Source: Bacteroides ilei
GTDB lineage: Bacteria; Bacteroidota; Bacteroidia; Bacteroidales; Bacteroidaceae
Assembly: GCF_900128495.1 (NCBI RefSeq)
Contig: NZ_LT635801.1
Location: forward strand, 3,370,845 to 3,434,844
Reading direction: 5' to 3'
DNA length: 64,000 bases
Of this stretch, positions 36,972 to 45,769 are shown in pieces. The notes beneath the pieces are model-generated. The model searched no databases and was not told where the DNA came from. It worked only from the letters and a program-made list of their open reading frames with translations. The position numbers and the translations under genes are program-made. Position 1 is the first letter of the stretch. Every line of letters starts with the position of its first letter.

Positions 36972-38162
36972 TTACAGTCCTAATTTTTTTGCAATGTCGG
37001 CTGGTATTGCATCTTTGTGGACTAAGATGTTCAGAGTCTTGTATGCGGCGAATGCTTTGGAAGCATACCAGATACCTTTGTATTTGCCTTCAGTACCCCA
37101 AGAGTTCTTTACCATGTAATATTCTTTTCCGTTCTGATCTTTGGCGATACCATAGATGACCATGCCATGATCGTCGGTCGTTTCCCAGTTGTCAAAAGCT
37201 TGTTGGCGCATTTCCTGAGTTACCTTGATTTCCGGAAGAGGTTTGCTGGTAAGTTCCTTACGTTTGTCGGCTTTGCTCAGTCCCAACCAATGTGCCATGT
37301 CAGATCCGGTCAGTTCGGCACCTTTGTCGGCATCCGGGCATACAGCTACACCATCGCGGGTGAATCCTTGTTCGCTTACGTCGGCACCCCATGCAAAGGT
37401 ATACCCGTTGTTGATGGCGTTATCCATTACTGCCATAAGCTCATCGATAGGGAGGTTGTATGAAAGGGCGTTACGCCAGTTGTCCTGAACCTCAATATTG
37501 AATTGTGTATAGAACGGATGGTGGGTAAATGAAGTGAGAGACACATAGTCATCCATGTTCAGGCCCAGCACTTCATCGGCAAATGTTCTCGGAGTATATG
37601 TCTTACCTTTGTAGGTAAATTCCTTCGGGCATACTCCCAGGTAGTTGTCGTAGATGGCAGTTACACCATTCTTCCATACGGGTGACAGCTTTTGTAGTTT
37701 CCCTTTGCCTATAGCCTGTACATAGGCTTCGGCTACAGCATCCAGCTCGTTGTGGTTAGGAAGTGAATCGCCGTACATGATTCCCGGCATTGCTTCCTGA
37801 GGAACCATACCATAGTTCTCATAGCAGTATACTATATCCTCAAAGCTTCCGCCCGGGCTGAATGAGGCGTCTCCGTGATAGCGTACATAATTTACGGCTC
37901 GGTCTTCCATGGTCTTGTGGACAACAAACATTTCCGACAGGTCAAAATCACCTTTTCCCAGACGGAGAAGTTCGGCTTCCAGAAAACCGATTGTTGAGAA
38001 TGACCAGCATGTACTGGACTGGTTTTGGTCTTTGATTGAGGTAATGGGGTTTTCTTTTACAGTAGTGAAGACAAAGCCTTCTTCGGCTTTCTTCTTCGGA
38101 CTTTTGGCATATACGTTGCTGAAGCATATACCCAATGCCAATAAAGCGATAAGTTTGTTCAT
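36972..38162 (-). CDS. C1-family cysteine peptidase (bleomycin hydrolase / aminopeptidase C type)
   Basis: A 396-residue papain-fold peptidase with a Sec-type signal peptide (MNKLIALLALGICFSNVYA). Catalytic residues are Cys52 in QSSTCWSFS, His332 in DDHGMVIYG and Asn353 in VKNSWG. The QNQSSTCW oxyanion Gln is present. Length and C-terminus fit the PepC/bleomycin hydrolase branch, but the exported form is typical of Bacteroidetes. It likely trims peptides in the periplasm. Confidence 0.88.
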   Translation of the reverse strand: MNKLIALLALGICFSNVYAKSPKKKAEEGFVFTTVKENPITSIKDQNQSSTCWSFSTIGFLEAELLRLGKGDFDLSEMFVVHKTMEDRAVNYVRYHGDASFSPGGSFEDIVYCYENYGMVPQEAMPGIMYGDSLPNHNELDAVAEAYVQAIGKGKLQKLSPVWKNGVTAIYDNYLGVCPKEFTYKGKTYTPRTFADEVLGLNMDDYVSLTSFTHHPFYTQFNIEVQDNWRNALSYNLPIDELMAVMDNAINNGYTFAWGADVSEQGFTRDGVAVCPDADKGAELTGSDMAHWLGLSKADKRKELTSKPLPEIKVTQEMRQQAFDNWETTDDHGMVIYGIAKDQNGKEYYMVKNSWGTEGKYKGIWYASKAFAAYKTLNILVHKDAIPADIAKKLGL

Positions 38163-38204
38163 TGTCTTTATGTATTAAGTTATTGTTTGATTTTTATTAT
38201 TGAC

Positions 38205-39596
38205 TTATTCGTTCATGATTTTCTCCACTTCTTCGATGGTGATAGGTATGTGTCTGTCACCAGTAAAGCGTGAGCCGTTTGAAGTGATGAGGATATCGTC
38301 TTCCAGACGGATTCCTTCAAAATCTTTGAATTTGTCGATTGCATCGTAATTCAAGAAATCAGTATGCATTTTTTCAGCTCTCCATTTGTCAATCAGGGCA
38401 GGGATAAAGTAGCATCCAGGTTCATCGGTAATGACAAAACCTTCCTGCAACCTGCGCCCCATACGTAAAGACGCTAGACCGAACTGGTCGGATGGACGGA
38501 CTTCATTGTCGTATCCGACATAGCATTGTCCCAGATCTTCCATATCGTGTACGTCAATTCCCATCATGTGCCCTAATCCGTGCGGCATGAACAGGGCATG
38601 TGCTCCGGCTGTTACTGCATCGTCTATATTTCCTTTCATCAGGCCAAGATCCTTCAATCCCTGTGCCAGGACCTTACATACCTTCAAATGGACCGATTTA
38701 TAGGTGACCCCCGGATGAGCCAGTTCCAGAGCGTGGTCATGACATGCCAATACAATGTTATATACGTCTTTCTGCCGTTCCGTGAATTTGCCTCCTACCG
38801 GAATGGTACGGGTATGGTCTGAACAATAGTTGGTTACACTTTCTGCTCCGGCGTCGGTCAGCATCAGACGTCCTTCTTTCAGAATATGGCTATGGTCATG
38901 GTTATGGAGCGTTTGTCCGTTTTGTGTAAGAATGGTAGCGAATGATACCATACTTCCGTATGAGGATGCAATTCCGTCCAGTATTCCAGCTATATATTGT
39001 TCTGTTACTCCCGGTTTGCACAAACGCATGGCGGCCGTGTGCATTTCATAACCGATGTTACATGCTTTGTCGATTTCTGCAATTTCGCAGGGCTCCTTTA
39101 CAGAACGTAGAGAAACTACGGCCTTGATCAGTTCTACTGAAGCATGCTGTTTGGTCATAGAAGCACGTATCCCGGTCAGGTCTTCCAGTAGTAGCATGTT
39201 GTCATAACGGTAGGGAGGCAGGAAATGGACTTTCCGTCGTTGTGCTATGGCTTTGCTTACCATCTCTTTGAGTTTTGCAAATGGAAAGCTTTTCTCTATT
39301 CCGACTTGCGCTGCCAGATCTTTTACTGCAGGTTGAGGCCCCATCCAGATGATGTCATCCATTGTGACATCATCTCCGAAAAAATAATCTTCTCCGGCTT
39401 CGATGTCAAGAATGCCGGCATATCCGGGATGTGCATGTCCGAAAAAATACAGAAATGAACTGTCCTGACGGTATTTATACGTATTGTCGGGGTAATTTGC
39501 GGGTGCTTCATTGTTTCCGAGAATTAAAATGATCCCACTGCTCATCTTTTTTCTCAACGCTTCGCGGCGTTTGCGGTATGTTAAAGAATCGAACAT
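38205..39596 (-). CDS. pepP: Xaa-Pro aminopeptidase (M24 family)
   Basis: A 463-residue metallopeptidase removing N-terminal residues before proline. The N-terminal AMP_N domain spans residues ~1-150. The M24 pita-bread domain has the five metal ligands: Asp in LMLTDAGAE, Asp in CSDHTRTIP, His in HGLGHMMGIDVHD, Glu in TDEPGCYF and Glu in GIRLEDD. No signal peptide is seen, so it acts in the cytoplasm. The neighbouring exported peptidase gene follows 42 bases later. Confidence 0.93.
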   Translation of the reverse strand: MFDSLTYRKRREALRKKMSSGIILILGNNEAPANYPDNTYKYRQDSSFLYFFGHAHPGYAGILDIEAGEDYFFGDDVTMDDIIWMGPQPAVKDLAAQVGIEKSFPFAKLKEMVSKAIAQRRKVHFLPPYRYDNMLLLEDLTGIRASMTKQHASVELIKAVVSLRSVKEPCEIAEIDKACNIGYEMHTAAMRLCKPGVTEQYIAGILDGIASSYGSMVSFATILTQNGQTLHNHDHSHILKEGRLMLTDAGAESVTNYCSDHTRTIPVGGKFTERQKDVYNIVLACHDHALELAHPGVTYKSVHLKVCKVLAQGLKDLGLMKGNIDDAVTAGAHALFMPHGLGHMMGIDVHDMEDLGQCYVGYDNEVRPSDQFGLASLRMGRRLQEGFVITDEPGCYFIPALIDKWRAEKMHTDFLNYDAIDKFKDFEGIRLEDDILITSNGSRFTGDRHIPITIEEVEKIMNE

Positions 39597-39685
39597 AGTG
39601 TAACAATTTAATAAAACCTCTGTTATAATGGTTACAAAAGTAGGAAATTAAAATGAATTACGTTCTACTTGTCAAACTAAAAATA

Positions 39686-39693
39686 TATCTTTG
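39686..39693 (+). promoter_or_regulatory. -7 promoter element before the patatin gene
   Basis: TATCTTTG matches TAnnTTTG and lies 38 bases before the ATG at 39732. Confidence 0.5.
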
Positions 39694-39731
39694 TGTAACT
39701 AAACTACTTGAACTCAAATCATATTTGTAAG

Positions 39732-40580
39732 ATGGAACTGGATTTTAATAAAATGGGACTGGTTCTGGAAGGCGGGGGGATGCGTGGAGTATTCACCTGT
39801 GGAGTACTCGATTATTTTATGGATCATCAGATTGAGTTTCCATATGCGGTAGCCGTGTCGGCAGGTGCGTGTAACGGACTTTCCTATTTATCCCGCCAGA
39901 GGGGAAGAGCAAAGTACAGCAATGTGGATATGATGAGGGAATACCATTATATAGGATTGAAGTATTTTCTTCATCAGCATAGTATCATTGACCAGCATCT
40001 GTTATATGAATTGTTTCCTGATAAGATTCTTCCTTTTGATTATGAAACTTGTTTCAACAATCCTATGCGTTTTGAAATGGTTACTACCAATTGTGTGACA
40101 GGGCGTGCCTGTTATCTGGAAGAAAGGAAGGACCGTATCCGTCTGGTTACGATAGCCAAGGCATCGAGCAGTTTGCCTTATGTCTGTCCGATTACGTATG
40201 TCGACGGGCGTCCGATGCTTGATGGGGGTATCGTTGACTCTATTCCGGTATTACGGGCTGTGGAACAGGGATATGAAAAGAATGTAGTTGTCTTGACCCG
40301 TTCCCGTGGTTACCGTAAGAGTGAGAAGGATATCCGTGTTCCCCGTTTCATTTACAGACGCTATCCGCGCCTGCGCCTGGTGTTGAGCCGTCGCTGCCAG
40401 GTGTATAACCAGCAGCTTGAAATGGTTGAACAGATGGAAGATGCAGGGAAAATTCTTGTCATACGTCCGGAAAAGCCGGTTACGGTCAATCGGATTGAGA
40501 AGGATGTGAAGAAACTTGAAGCTCTTTATAATGAAGGTTATGTATGTGCCGGGCATGTCATGAGCCGGTACTTGAAATAA
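39732..40580 (+). CDS. Patatin-like phospholipase
   Basis: A 282-residue lipid acyl hydrolase of the patatin/RssA family. The oxyanion loop is GGGMRG (residues 14-19), the nucleophile Ser is S43 in VSAGACNG, and the Asp of the dyad is in DGGIVDSIP. The start is set at MELDFNKMGL. A TTG-initiated longer frame from 39708 adds eight residues without support. No signal peptide. The substrate is probably a membrane phospholipid or lysophospholipid. Confidence 0.88.
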   Translation: MELDFNKMGLVLEGGGMRGVFTCGVLDYFMDHQIEFPYAVAVSAGACNGLSYLSRQRGRAKYSNVDMMREYHYIGLKYFLHQHSIIDQHLLYELFPDKILPFDYETCFNNPMRFEMVTTNCVTGRACYLEERKDRIRLVTIAKASSSLPYVCPITYVDGRPMLDGGIVDSIPVLRAVEQGYEKNVVVLTRSRGYRKSEKDIRVPRFIYRRYPRLRLVLSRRCQVYNQQLEMVEQMEDAGKILVIRPEKPVTVNRIEKDVKKLEALYNEGYVCAGHVMSRYLK

Positions 40581-40597
40581 CGGATTTGGATATAGAA

Positions 40598-40640
40598 AAA
40601 TGGCGGAAACCCCAGCAGGGAAATCCGCCATTTCTTATTA
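40598..40640 (+). terminator. Bidirectional terminator between the patatin and RNase Y genes
   Basis: A perfect 10-bp stem (AAATGGCGGA and its complement, 16-base loop) is flanked by A and T runs and lies between two convergent genes. Confidence 0.85.
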
Positions 40641-40652
40641 TGGTTCAGTCTT

Positions 40653-42185
40653 TTATTTTGCGAAGCTTACTGCACGGGTCTCGCGGATAACTGTAATTTT
40701 GACTTGTCCCGGATAAGTCATTTCATCCTGGATCTTCTTGGCGATTTCGGTTGACAGGTTTTCTGTCTGTTTATCGTCAATCTTGTCGGCTCCTACAATT
40801 ACACGCAGTTCACGGCCCGCCTGAATTGCATAAGTCTTGGTTACGCCCGGATAGGACATGGCCAATTGTTCAAGATCGTTCAGACGTTTGATATAGGCTT
40901 CTACAATTTCCCGGCGTGCCCCCGGACGTGCTCCTGAAATGGCGTCACATACCTGCACGATAGGAGCCAGCAGGCTGGTCATTTCCACTTCGTCATGGTG
41001 TGCACCGATGGCATTGCAAATGTCTGGCTTTTCCTTGTATTTTTCGGCAAGCTTCATACCGAGTAATGCGTGTGGTAATTCCGGTTCTTCATCGGGGACC
41101 TTTCCTATATCGTGCAGCAGGCCGGCACGTTTTGCTTTTTTCGGGTTAAGTCCCAGTTCAGATGCCATTACTGCACATAGATTTGCTGTTTCGCGTGCGT
41201 GTTGCAACAGGTTCTGTCCGTAGGATGAACGGTATTTCATTTTACCGATGATACGAATCAGTTCCGGATGCAGGCCATGGATGCCTAAATCGATGGTAGT
41301 GCGTTTACCGGTTTCAATGATTTCATCTTCCACCTGTTTACGGACTTTGGCAACCACTTCTTCGATGCGTGCCGGGTGGATACGTCCGTCGGTAACCAGC
41401 TGGTGCAATGCTAGGCGTGCGATTTCACGGCGTACTGGATCGAATGCAGAAAGTACGATTGCTTCCGGTGTATCGTCAACAACAATTTCAACTCCTGTAG
41501 CTGCTTCAAGGGCGCGGATGTTACGTCCTTCACGTCCAATGATCCGGCCTTTGATCTCGTCTGACTCAATATGGAACACAGTGACGGAATTTTCGATAGC
41601 AGTTTCTGTAGCGACACGCTGTATTGATTGTATGACGATACGCTTTGCTTCACGGTTGGCGGTGAGCTTGGCATCATCCATGATATCGTTGATGTACGAT
41701 TGTGCCTGTGTCTTGGCTTCCTCCTTCAGAGATTCAACCAGACGTTCTTTGGCCTCTTCTGCAGAAAGTCCGGACAGAGCTTCCAGTTTTTCTCTTTCCT
41801 GTGATTGCAGAGAATCCAGTTCTTCTTTCTTTTTCTCGATAATGACCAACTGTGCATCCAGGTTTTCTTTGATGGCTTCGTTCTCGTTACGTTTCCGCTG
41901 AAGTTCCTCGTTCTTTTGGTTCAAGACCATCTCACGTTGTTTCAGCTTGTTTTCCGCTTGCTGGATTTTCTGGTTACGGATAGCAACCTCTTTTTCCAGA
42001 TCGGCTTTTTTGTTCAAGAATTTTTCCTTTACTTCAAGAAGCTTGTTCTTTTTGATAACTTCGGCTTCCGTTTCGGCTTCCTTTATTATTTTGTCATATC
42101 TCGATTTCAAACCATACTTGAAAAAGACATATGAAATTGCTCCTCCGACTAGGAAGGCAATTATTACCCCTATTACTGTTAACAT
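40653..42185 (-). CDS. rny: Ribonuclease Y
   Basis: A 510-residue membrane-anchored endoribonuclease starting mRNA decay. It has an N-terminal membrane helix ([21 protein letters not shown]), then a long coiled coil (~25-200), a KH domain ([19 protein letters not shown]) and an HD domain ([14 protein letters not shown]). The C-terminal region ends [12 protein letters not shown]. Length and order match the family exactly. The zapA gene lies upstream on the same strand. Confidence 0.93.
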   Translation of the reverse strand: MLTVIGVIIAFLVGGAISYVFFKYGLKSRYDKIIKEAETEAEVIKKNKLLEVKEKFLNKKADLEKEVAIRNQKIQQAENKLKQREMVLNQKNEELQRKRNENEAIKENLDAQLVIIEKKKEELDSLQSQEREKLEALSGLSAEEAKERLVESLKEEAKTQAQSYINDIMDDAKLTANREAKRIVIQSIQRVATETAIENSVTVFHIESDEIKGRIIGREGRNIRALEAATGVEIVVDDTPEAIVLSAFDPVRREIARLALHQLVTDGRIHPARIEEVVAKVRKQVEDEIIETGKRTTIDLGIHGLHPELIRIIGKMKYRSSYGQNLLQHARETANLCAVMASELGLNPKKAKRAGLLHDIGKVPDEEPELPHALLGMKLAEKYKEKPDICNAIGAHHDEVEMTSLLAPIVQVCDAISGARPGARREIVEAYIKRLNDLEQLAMSYPGVTKTYAIQAGRELRVIVGADKIDDKQTENLSTEIAKKIQDEMTYPGQVKITVIRETRAVSFAK

Positions 42186-42213
42186 TACGGTTTAAATTTA
42201 AAATGTATATATA

Positions 42214-42269
42214 ATAAAAATGCGCACAAACTCAAGTGAACATATTGTATTCACTAAAAGCTTGTGCGC
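42214..42269 (-). terminator. Stem-loop terminator between zapA and rny
   Basis: On the minus strand GCGCACAA pairs with TTGTGCGC (8 bp) and an inner AGTGAA/TTCACT adds 6 bp; a T-run follows. It would terminate zapA transcripts and separate them from RNase Y. At only ~55 bases it is too short to be a 6S RNA, although in enterobacteria ssrS sits near zapA. Confidence 0.7.
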
Positions 42270-42292
42270 TGAATTCTTTCTCAGACTAAACT

Positions 42293-42601
42293 TTATTTGG
42301 CTTCTTCATTGTCTGTCCCCATGCACGCATCCAGATCTTCGGTCAGTTGCCTGATTTTTTCCAGATATGGTTCCGTATCATTCCGGTCTTTGAGGGACAT
42401 GTTTTCAAAAGCCAGTTCCAATGCTACCATCGCCCAATGCCTGGACGCACTGAAATCCGGGAAATTTCTCCGGTATTTGTTTAGTTTATTGTCAATCTGT
42501 TTGGCAGCATCACGGTACAGCTGTTCCTTTTCTCTTGAAATGGTAAGCGGATACCGTTCGTTGTTAATCAGCAGATTAATTCTCAATTTGTCGTCTTCCA
42601 T
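42293..42601 (-). CDS. zapA: Cell division protein ZapA
   Basis: A 102-residue protein that bundles FtsZ filaments at the division ring. The N-terminal ZapA fold (INLLINNERYPLTISREKEQLYRDAAKQI) is followed by a coiled coil (MVALELAFENMSLKDRNDTEPYLEKIRQL). The length is normal. The gene upstream encodes a second small coiled-coil protein, as in many Bacteroidetes, where a ZapB-like partner precedes zapA. Confidence 0.88.
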   Translation of the reverse strand: MEDDKLRINLLINNERYPLTISREKEQLYRDAAKQIDNKLNKYRRNFPDFSASRHWAMVALELAFENMSLKDRNDTEPYLEKIRQLTEDLDACMGTDNEEAK

Positions 42602-42623
42602 GATGCTTCTTTACCGTTTTATG

Positions 42624-42917
42624 TCATTCATTCAGCAAAGCGATACATTTGTCGACCTCACGCACAAGTCTCGCCAATCTTTGTTTCGTATCACGTAATT
42701 CATTGTCATTGATACTGATAATGCGAGCTGTCTTTAAGTTAGTATATTGGATTTCAAGGTCTTTTATCTTTTCATCCAGGCGGGAGATTTCAGCTTCTTT
42801 ATCTGAAAGGAGCTGTCGAAGTGAAGTGTTTTCTTTCTTCAGTTCTTCAAAAAGGTACATGAAATGCCTTAATTTTCCTTCGAAAGTATTCAGTAACTTT
42901 TTATCTTCTTCCGTCAT
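42624..42917 (-). CDS. Small coiled-coil protein, possibly ZapB-like
   Basis: A 97-residue protein that is almost all coiled coil (RQLLSDKEAEISRLDEKIKDLEIQY). The start is placed at MTEEDKKLLN, since the longer frame from 42977 adds a hydrophobic stretch that overlaps the promoter element. Position 22 bases before zapA and the acidic coiled-coil make a ZapA/ZapB-type cell division partner likely, though sequence alone is not decisive. Confidence 0.6.
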   Translation of the reverse strand: MTEEDKKLLNTFEGKLRHFMYLFEELKKENTSLRQLLSDKEAEISRLDEKIKDLEIQYTNLKTARIISINDNELRDTKQRLARLVREVDKCIALLNE

Positions 42918-42935
42918 TTTATACCAAATTGTATA

Positions 42936-42943
42936 CAAATATA
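42936..42943 (-). promoter_or_regulatory. -7 promoter element of the zapA operon
   Basis: TATATTTG on the minus strand matches TAnnTTTG and lies just 19 bases before the ATG at 42917. Confidence 0.5.
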
Positions 42944-43056
42944 GTAGATTGAGAAGAAACACAAAAATATTTTGCATTTATTTTCAAAAAATACTTCATT
43001 TCATGGATGTTCATTCGCTAAAAGTTGGATCTTTTCGTGATTTCAGGTTTTATTTT

Positions 43057-43064
43057 TATTTTTG
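43057..43064 (+). promoter_or_regulatory. -7 promoter element of the queD-queE operon
   Basis: TATTTTTG matches TAnnTTTG and lies 57 bases before the queD start. Confidence 0.45.
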
Positions 43065-43120
43065 CAAGGCACTGAGGTGACATTAGGTGCAGATTCGTTT
43101 TTAATTTAAATTTAGGATTT

Positions 43121-43453
43121 ATGTATACAGTTATCAAACGTATGGAAGTTTCGGCTTCACATTCCCTGAGTCTGTCGTATCGCAGTAAATGTGAGAATTT
43201 GCATGGTCACAACTGGATCATTACCGTATATTGCCGTTCCAATGAACTAAATCCGGACGGTATGGTAGTTGATTTTTCTCATATTAAGGAGGTGGTAATG
43301 GGGCAGCTTGATCATAAGAATCTGAATGATGTCTTGTCTTGTAATCCGACGGCAGAGAATATTGCCCGTTGGGTTTGCGACCAGATACCGCATTGCTATA
43401 AAGTTGAAGTACAGGAATCGGCTGGGAATACGGTGGTCTATGAAAAAGATTAA
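43121..43453 (+). CDS. queD: 6-carboxytetrahydropterin synthase QueD
   Basis: A 110-residue T-fold enzyme that turns 7,8-dihydroneopterin triphosphate into 6-carboxy-tetrahydropterin, the first committed step to preQ0 and queuosine. Zinc His ligands are H14 (FSASH-type, here VSASHSL), H28 and H30 (NLHGHNW). The active-site Cys is C24, and LDHKNLND and PTAENIARWV are conserved. The QueE gene overlaps its end. Confidence 0.92.
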   Translation: MYTVIKRMEVSASHSLSLSYRSKCENLHGHNWIITVYCRSNELNPDGMVVDFSHIKEVVMGQLDHKNLNDVLSCNPTAENIARWVCDQIPHCYKVEVQESAGNTVVYEKD

Positions 43454-43985
43454 TGAAATATTCTATAGTTTGCAGGGAGAAGGGTATTATACTGGCACTC
43501 CGGCTGTCTTTGTACGTTTTTCGGGCTGTAACCTGAAATGCGATTTTTGTGATACACGCCATGAACAGGGAAATCTGATGAGTGATGAGATGATTGTGGC
43601 CGAAGTTTCCAAATATCCTTGTCGTATGGTGGTTCTTACCGGAGGGGAACCGGGGTTGTGGATCGATAAAGGCTTGGTTGATGCCCTGCATCATGCCGGA
43701 AAATATATAAGTGTCGAGACTAACGGGACTTGTGTGTTACCGTCGGAAGTGGATTGGGTTACGTGCTCTCCAAAGTTGGGGGCAGACTTACGTCTTACTC
43801 GTATTGATGAAGTCAAAGTGGTTTATTTAGGGCAAGATGTTTCTGCTTATCTGGACTTGCCTGCAAAACATTTCTTTCTCCAGCCCTGCTCCTGTAAAAA
43901 TACCGCTGAGGTTGTCGGGTATATCAAGGTGCATCCGCAATGGCGTTTAAGTTTGCAGACACACAAGTTGATAGATATTCCTTAA
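43440..43985 (+). CDS. queE: 7-carboxy-7-deazaguanine synthase QueE
   Basis: A 181-residue radical SAM enzyme that contracts 6-carboxytetrahydropterin to 7-carboxy-7-deazaguanine. The start is set at MKKINEIFYSLQGEG, which overlaps the queD stop by 14 bases; the longer frame from 43326 lies inside queD. Cluster ligands are C30, C34 and C37 in GCNLKCDFC. VLTGGEPGL is the GGE motif. Compared with canonical QueE it is slightly short, as is typical of Bacteroidetes. Confidence 0.92.
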   Translation: MKKINEIFYSLQGEGYYTGTPAVFVRFSGCNLKCDFCDTRHEQGNLMSDEMIVAEVSKYPCRMVVLTGGEPGLWIDKGLVDALHHAGKYISVETNGTCVLPSEVDWVTCSPKLGADLRLTRIDEVKVVYLGQDVSAYLDLPAKHFFLQPCSCKNTAEVVGYIKVHPQWRLSLQTHKLIDIP

Positions 43986-44012
43986 TTGTAATATAGAAAT
44001 AGTGTAAAAATA

Positions 44013-44039
44013 AAAAAGCCGGACTAATTCCGGCTTTTT
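44013..44039 (+). terminator. Terminator of queD-queE
   Basis: A perfect 10-bp stem (AAAAAGCCGG and its complement) with a 7-base loop. The T-run is in the 3' arm. Confidence 0.85.
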
Positions 44040-44066
44040 GCACGGGAAGAGAGACTCGAACTCTAC
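44040..44066 (-). other. tRNA 3'-end-like fragment, candidate attachment-site scar
   Basis: Read on the minus strand this gives a T-arm (AGAG-TTCGAGT-CTCT) followed by TTCCCGTGCA, which looks like the 3' acceptor of a tRNA. No matching D-arm or anticodon arm is found beyond it, so it is not a full tRNA gene. It lies directly between the terminator of queE and the repressor genes of the prophage block. Such fragments are typical of the core site left by integration into a tRNA gene. Confidence 0.45.
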
Positions 44067-44133
44067 AGAAACTTTGTCCTTCTTTCCCGATTCTGATATT
44101 CAAGCTGTTACGTTTTCGACTTATGTTATTATT

Positions 44134-44502
44134 TTATATTGTCTGTCCCGAATCAGTCCGACCTTCAGTGGAGTTAAGCAGCTGATTCATTTGCTCTAAG
44201 AGCGAAATCCTTTTATCTTTTTCTTCAAGTAGACGTTCCAGCAATGCAATTTTATCTTTGTATTGCTGTTCACTATCTCTATGAGTAGATGGATAAGCCT
44301 TAAAAGGTTTCTCCCGTTCAAAGAACACATCCATTGATACCCCGAAAAAGTCGGCTATTTTTTCCAGACGTTTTACTGTGGGATTTCCATTTACAATTTG
44401 ACTAAGAGAAGAATTGGCTTCTGTTCCAAGGTAATTTAAAAGTTCCTTGTTTGGAATATTTTTCTCTACCAATAATTGCTTAATTATTTGTCCATTATAC
44501 AT
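44134..44502 (-). CDS. XRE-family repressor, distal copy
   Basis: A 122-residue DNA-binding protein. An N-terminal helix-turn-helix (NGQIIKQLLVEKNIPNKELL, then SSLSQIVNGNPTVKRLEKIA) is followed by FGVSMDVFFERE and a C-terminal coiled coil (KIALLERLLEEKDKRISLLEQM) that would give dimers. It shares architecture with the adjacent gene, one base apart, so the pair likely arose by duplication. Together they are candidates for the maintenance repressor of the prophage block. Confidence 0.78.
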   Translation of the reverse strand: MYNGQIIKQLLVEKNIPNKELLNYLGTEANSSLSQIVNGNPTVKRLEKIADFFGVSMDVFFEREKPFKAYPSTHRDSEQQYKDKIALLERLLEEKDKRISLLEQMNQLLNSTEGRTDSGQTI

Positions 44503-44846
44503 TATCGTTTCATTAAAACTTGAATCAAACGTTCTTTTTCGTTAAGTAACTCCTTCAGGTGCATAATTTCTTTCTGACACTCACTTAACATGATATCGCC
44601 TGACACACTATTCCCATTTCCTGTTACCTGATGACCAATATTAAAAGCATGATTATCACGGTCAAAGAAATAATCGATGGATACATTAAAGAAATCTGCT
44701 ATTCGTTCAAGTTTTCTTGAACCAATCTCGGCACCCTTTAATGTATTATCCAATGTCTGTACAGATATTTCCACCCGCTTACAAAAGTCTTTCTTTGTCA
44801 GCTTATTGCTTTCAATTAATTCAAGTATTCTTTGAGGTTTAAACAT
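44502..44846 (-). CDS. XRE-family repressor, promoter-proximal copy
   Basis: A 114-residue protein with HTH residues ~15-60 (TKKDFCKRVEISVQTLDNTLKG, then GSRKLERIADFFNVSIDYFFDRD) and a C-terminal helix (CQKEIMHLKELLNEKERLI). It is divergent from the early genes starting at 44999. The intergenic region contains the promoter and the CTTTGA/TCAAAG inverted repeat that it may bind. Confidence 0.78.
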   Translation of the reverse strand: MFKPQRILELIESNKLTKKDFCKRVEISVQTLDNTLKGAEIGSRKLERIADFFNVSIDYFFDRDNHAFNIGHQVTGNGNSVSGDIMLSECQKEIMHLKELLNEKERLIQVLMKR

Positions 44847-44904
44847 ATTATTTTATTTATATTAAATCTAAATACATAGTTTTATATGATATAATTCAAA
44901 AATA

Positions 44905-44937
44905 CTTTGAATTTAATCAAAGAAAACTTTATGTTTG
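44905..44937 (+). promoter_or_regulatory. Early promoter with overlapping operator-like inverted repeat
   Basis: TTTG at 44906-44909, a 20-base spacer and TATGTTTG at 44930-44937 make a strong promoter for the rightward genes. CTTTGA and TCAAAG (44905-44910, 44917-44922) form an inverted repeat that overlaps the -33 box. This is where one of the divergent repressors would be expected to act. Confidence 0.6.
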
Positions 44938-44998
44938 CACTATAAATTTAATAATAAATACGATTGCAATAAAAATAAATCTCTAAAAAGTAACATAT

Positions 44999-45193
44999 AT
45001 GATTATATCTGACTATTATTCATCACTCGAAATCAAGCAAAAATCCGAGTTTATTAAGAAGGTTATTGAAATATGTGGGTTCTCCTATCCGACCTTCATG
45101 ACCAAGATGCGTAAAGGCAGTTGGTCCAAATTGGAACGTGAAGCCATTGAAAAAATTATTCATAAGGAGTTAAGCCATGCAGACACAGATTGA
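44999..45193 (+). CDS. Small phage protein of unknown function
   Basis: A 64-residue protein with predicted helices (SSLEIKQKSEFIKKVIEICG, SKLEREAIEKIIHKEL). It is the first gene after the early promoter and overlaps the LuxR-type gene by 17 bases. The segment GFSYPTFMTKMRKGSWSKLE resembles a short winged-helix or HTH recognition region, so a DNA-binding role is possible but unproven. Confidence 0.55.
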   Translation: MIISDYYSSLEIKQKSEFIKKVIEICGFSYPTFMTKMRKGSWSKLEREAIEKIIHKELSHADTD

Positions 45194-45737
45194 ATTTTAT
45201 AATACTCCTTCAGGCAAGGTTGGATATTGGAAAGATAACCGGCAATTCATATTAACAGAAAATACAGTTGACGTCATTGAAGAGGTTCTGATGACCGTAC
45301 ATGATTGTTACGCGGATGCATACAAGGCCTTGGAGCAATGTTACATCCGTTCAGAGCAAAACAAGCGATATTATCATTTCCTGATGGCCAGCCGCTTTCT
45401 CCGATGTAACTGCGGTGAATTGGATACACTTAAATGGGATTTAGACCAACATGGAAACGTAAACATTGAACAAGTACATTGTCCTCTGAGAGGTAACGGA
45501 GATTGTCGGTATGAAGGTATTATTTGTATGCCGCAGCGTACCTCCATTATCAAAGGTAGACAACTGGAGGTAGCTGGATTACTTGCCGAAGGATATAGTA
45601 ACCAAGAGATAGCCGATTTGTTATATATCTCGATCCATACAGTACACAACTTGATACAACAGATAAAGTTCAGATTGAAAGTAGGCAATACCAGAGAAAT
45701 CGTTTCCTGGTATAATAAAATTTATGGAGCTGTATAA
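45177..45737 (+). CDS. LuxR-type HTH regulator with a Cys-rich middle
   Basis: A 186-residue protein. The C-terminal 60 residues are a LuxR helix-turn-helix (QLEVAGLLAEGYSNQEIADLLYISIHTVHNLIQQIKFRL). The middle contains four or five cysteines (RCNCGE, HCPLRGNGDCRYEGIIC) that could bind zinc. No receiver domain is seen. It is probably the phage's late or middle gene activator. Confidence 0.75.
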   Translation: MQTQIEFYNTPSGKVGYWKDNRQFILTENTVDVIEEVLMTVHDCYADAYKALEQCYIRSEQNKRYYHFLMASRFLRCNCGELDTLKWDLDQHGNVNIEQVHCPLRGNGDCRYEGIICMPQRTSIIKGRQLEVAGLLAEGYSNQEIADLLYISIHTVHNLIQQIKFRLKVGNTREIVSWYNKIYGAV

Positions 45738-45769
45738 AAGATCATGAATAAAAATTAGAGGATTGAAGT

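Noticed and set aside
42186..42292. 6S RNA between zapA and rny
   Set aside because: In enterobacteria ssrS lies near zapA, but here the gap is only 107 bases and its hairpin is explained by a terminator.
44040..44115. Complete tRNA gene at the left phage edge
   Set aside because: Only the T-arm and acceptor-like end are present; no anticodon arm was found within the required distance.
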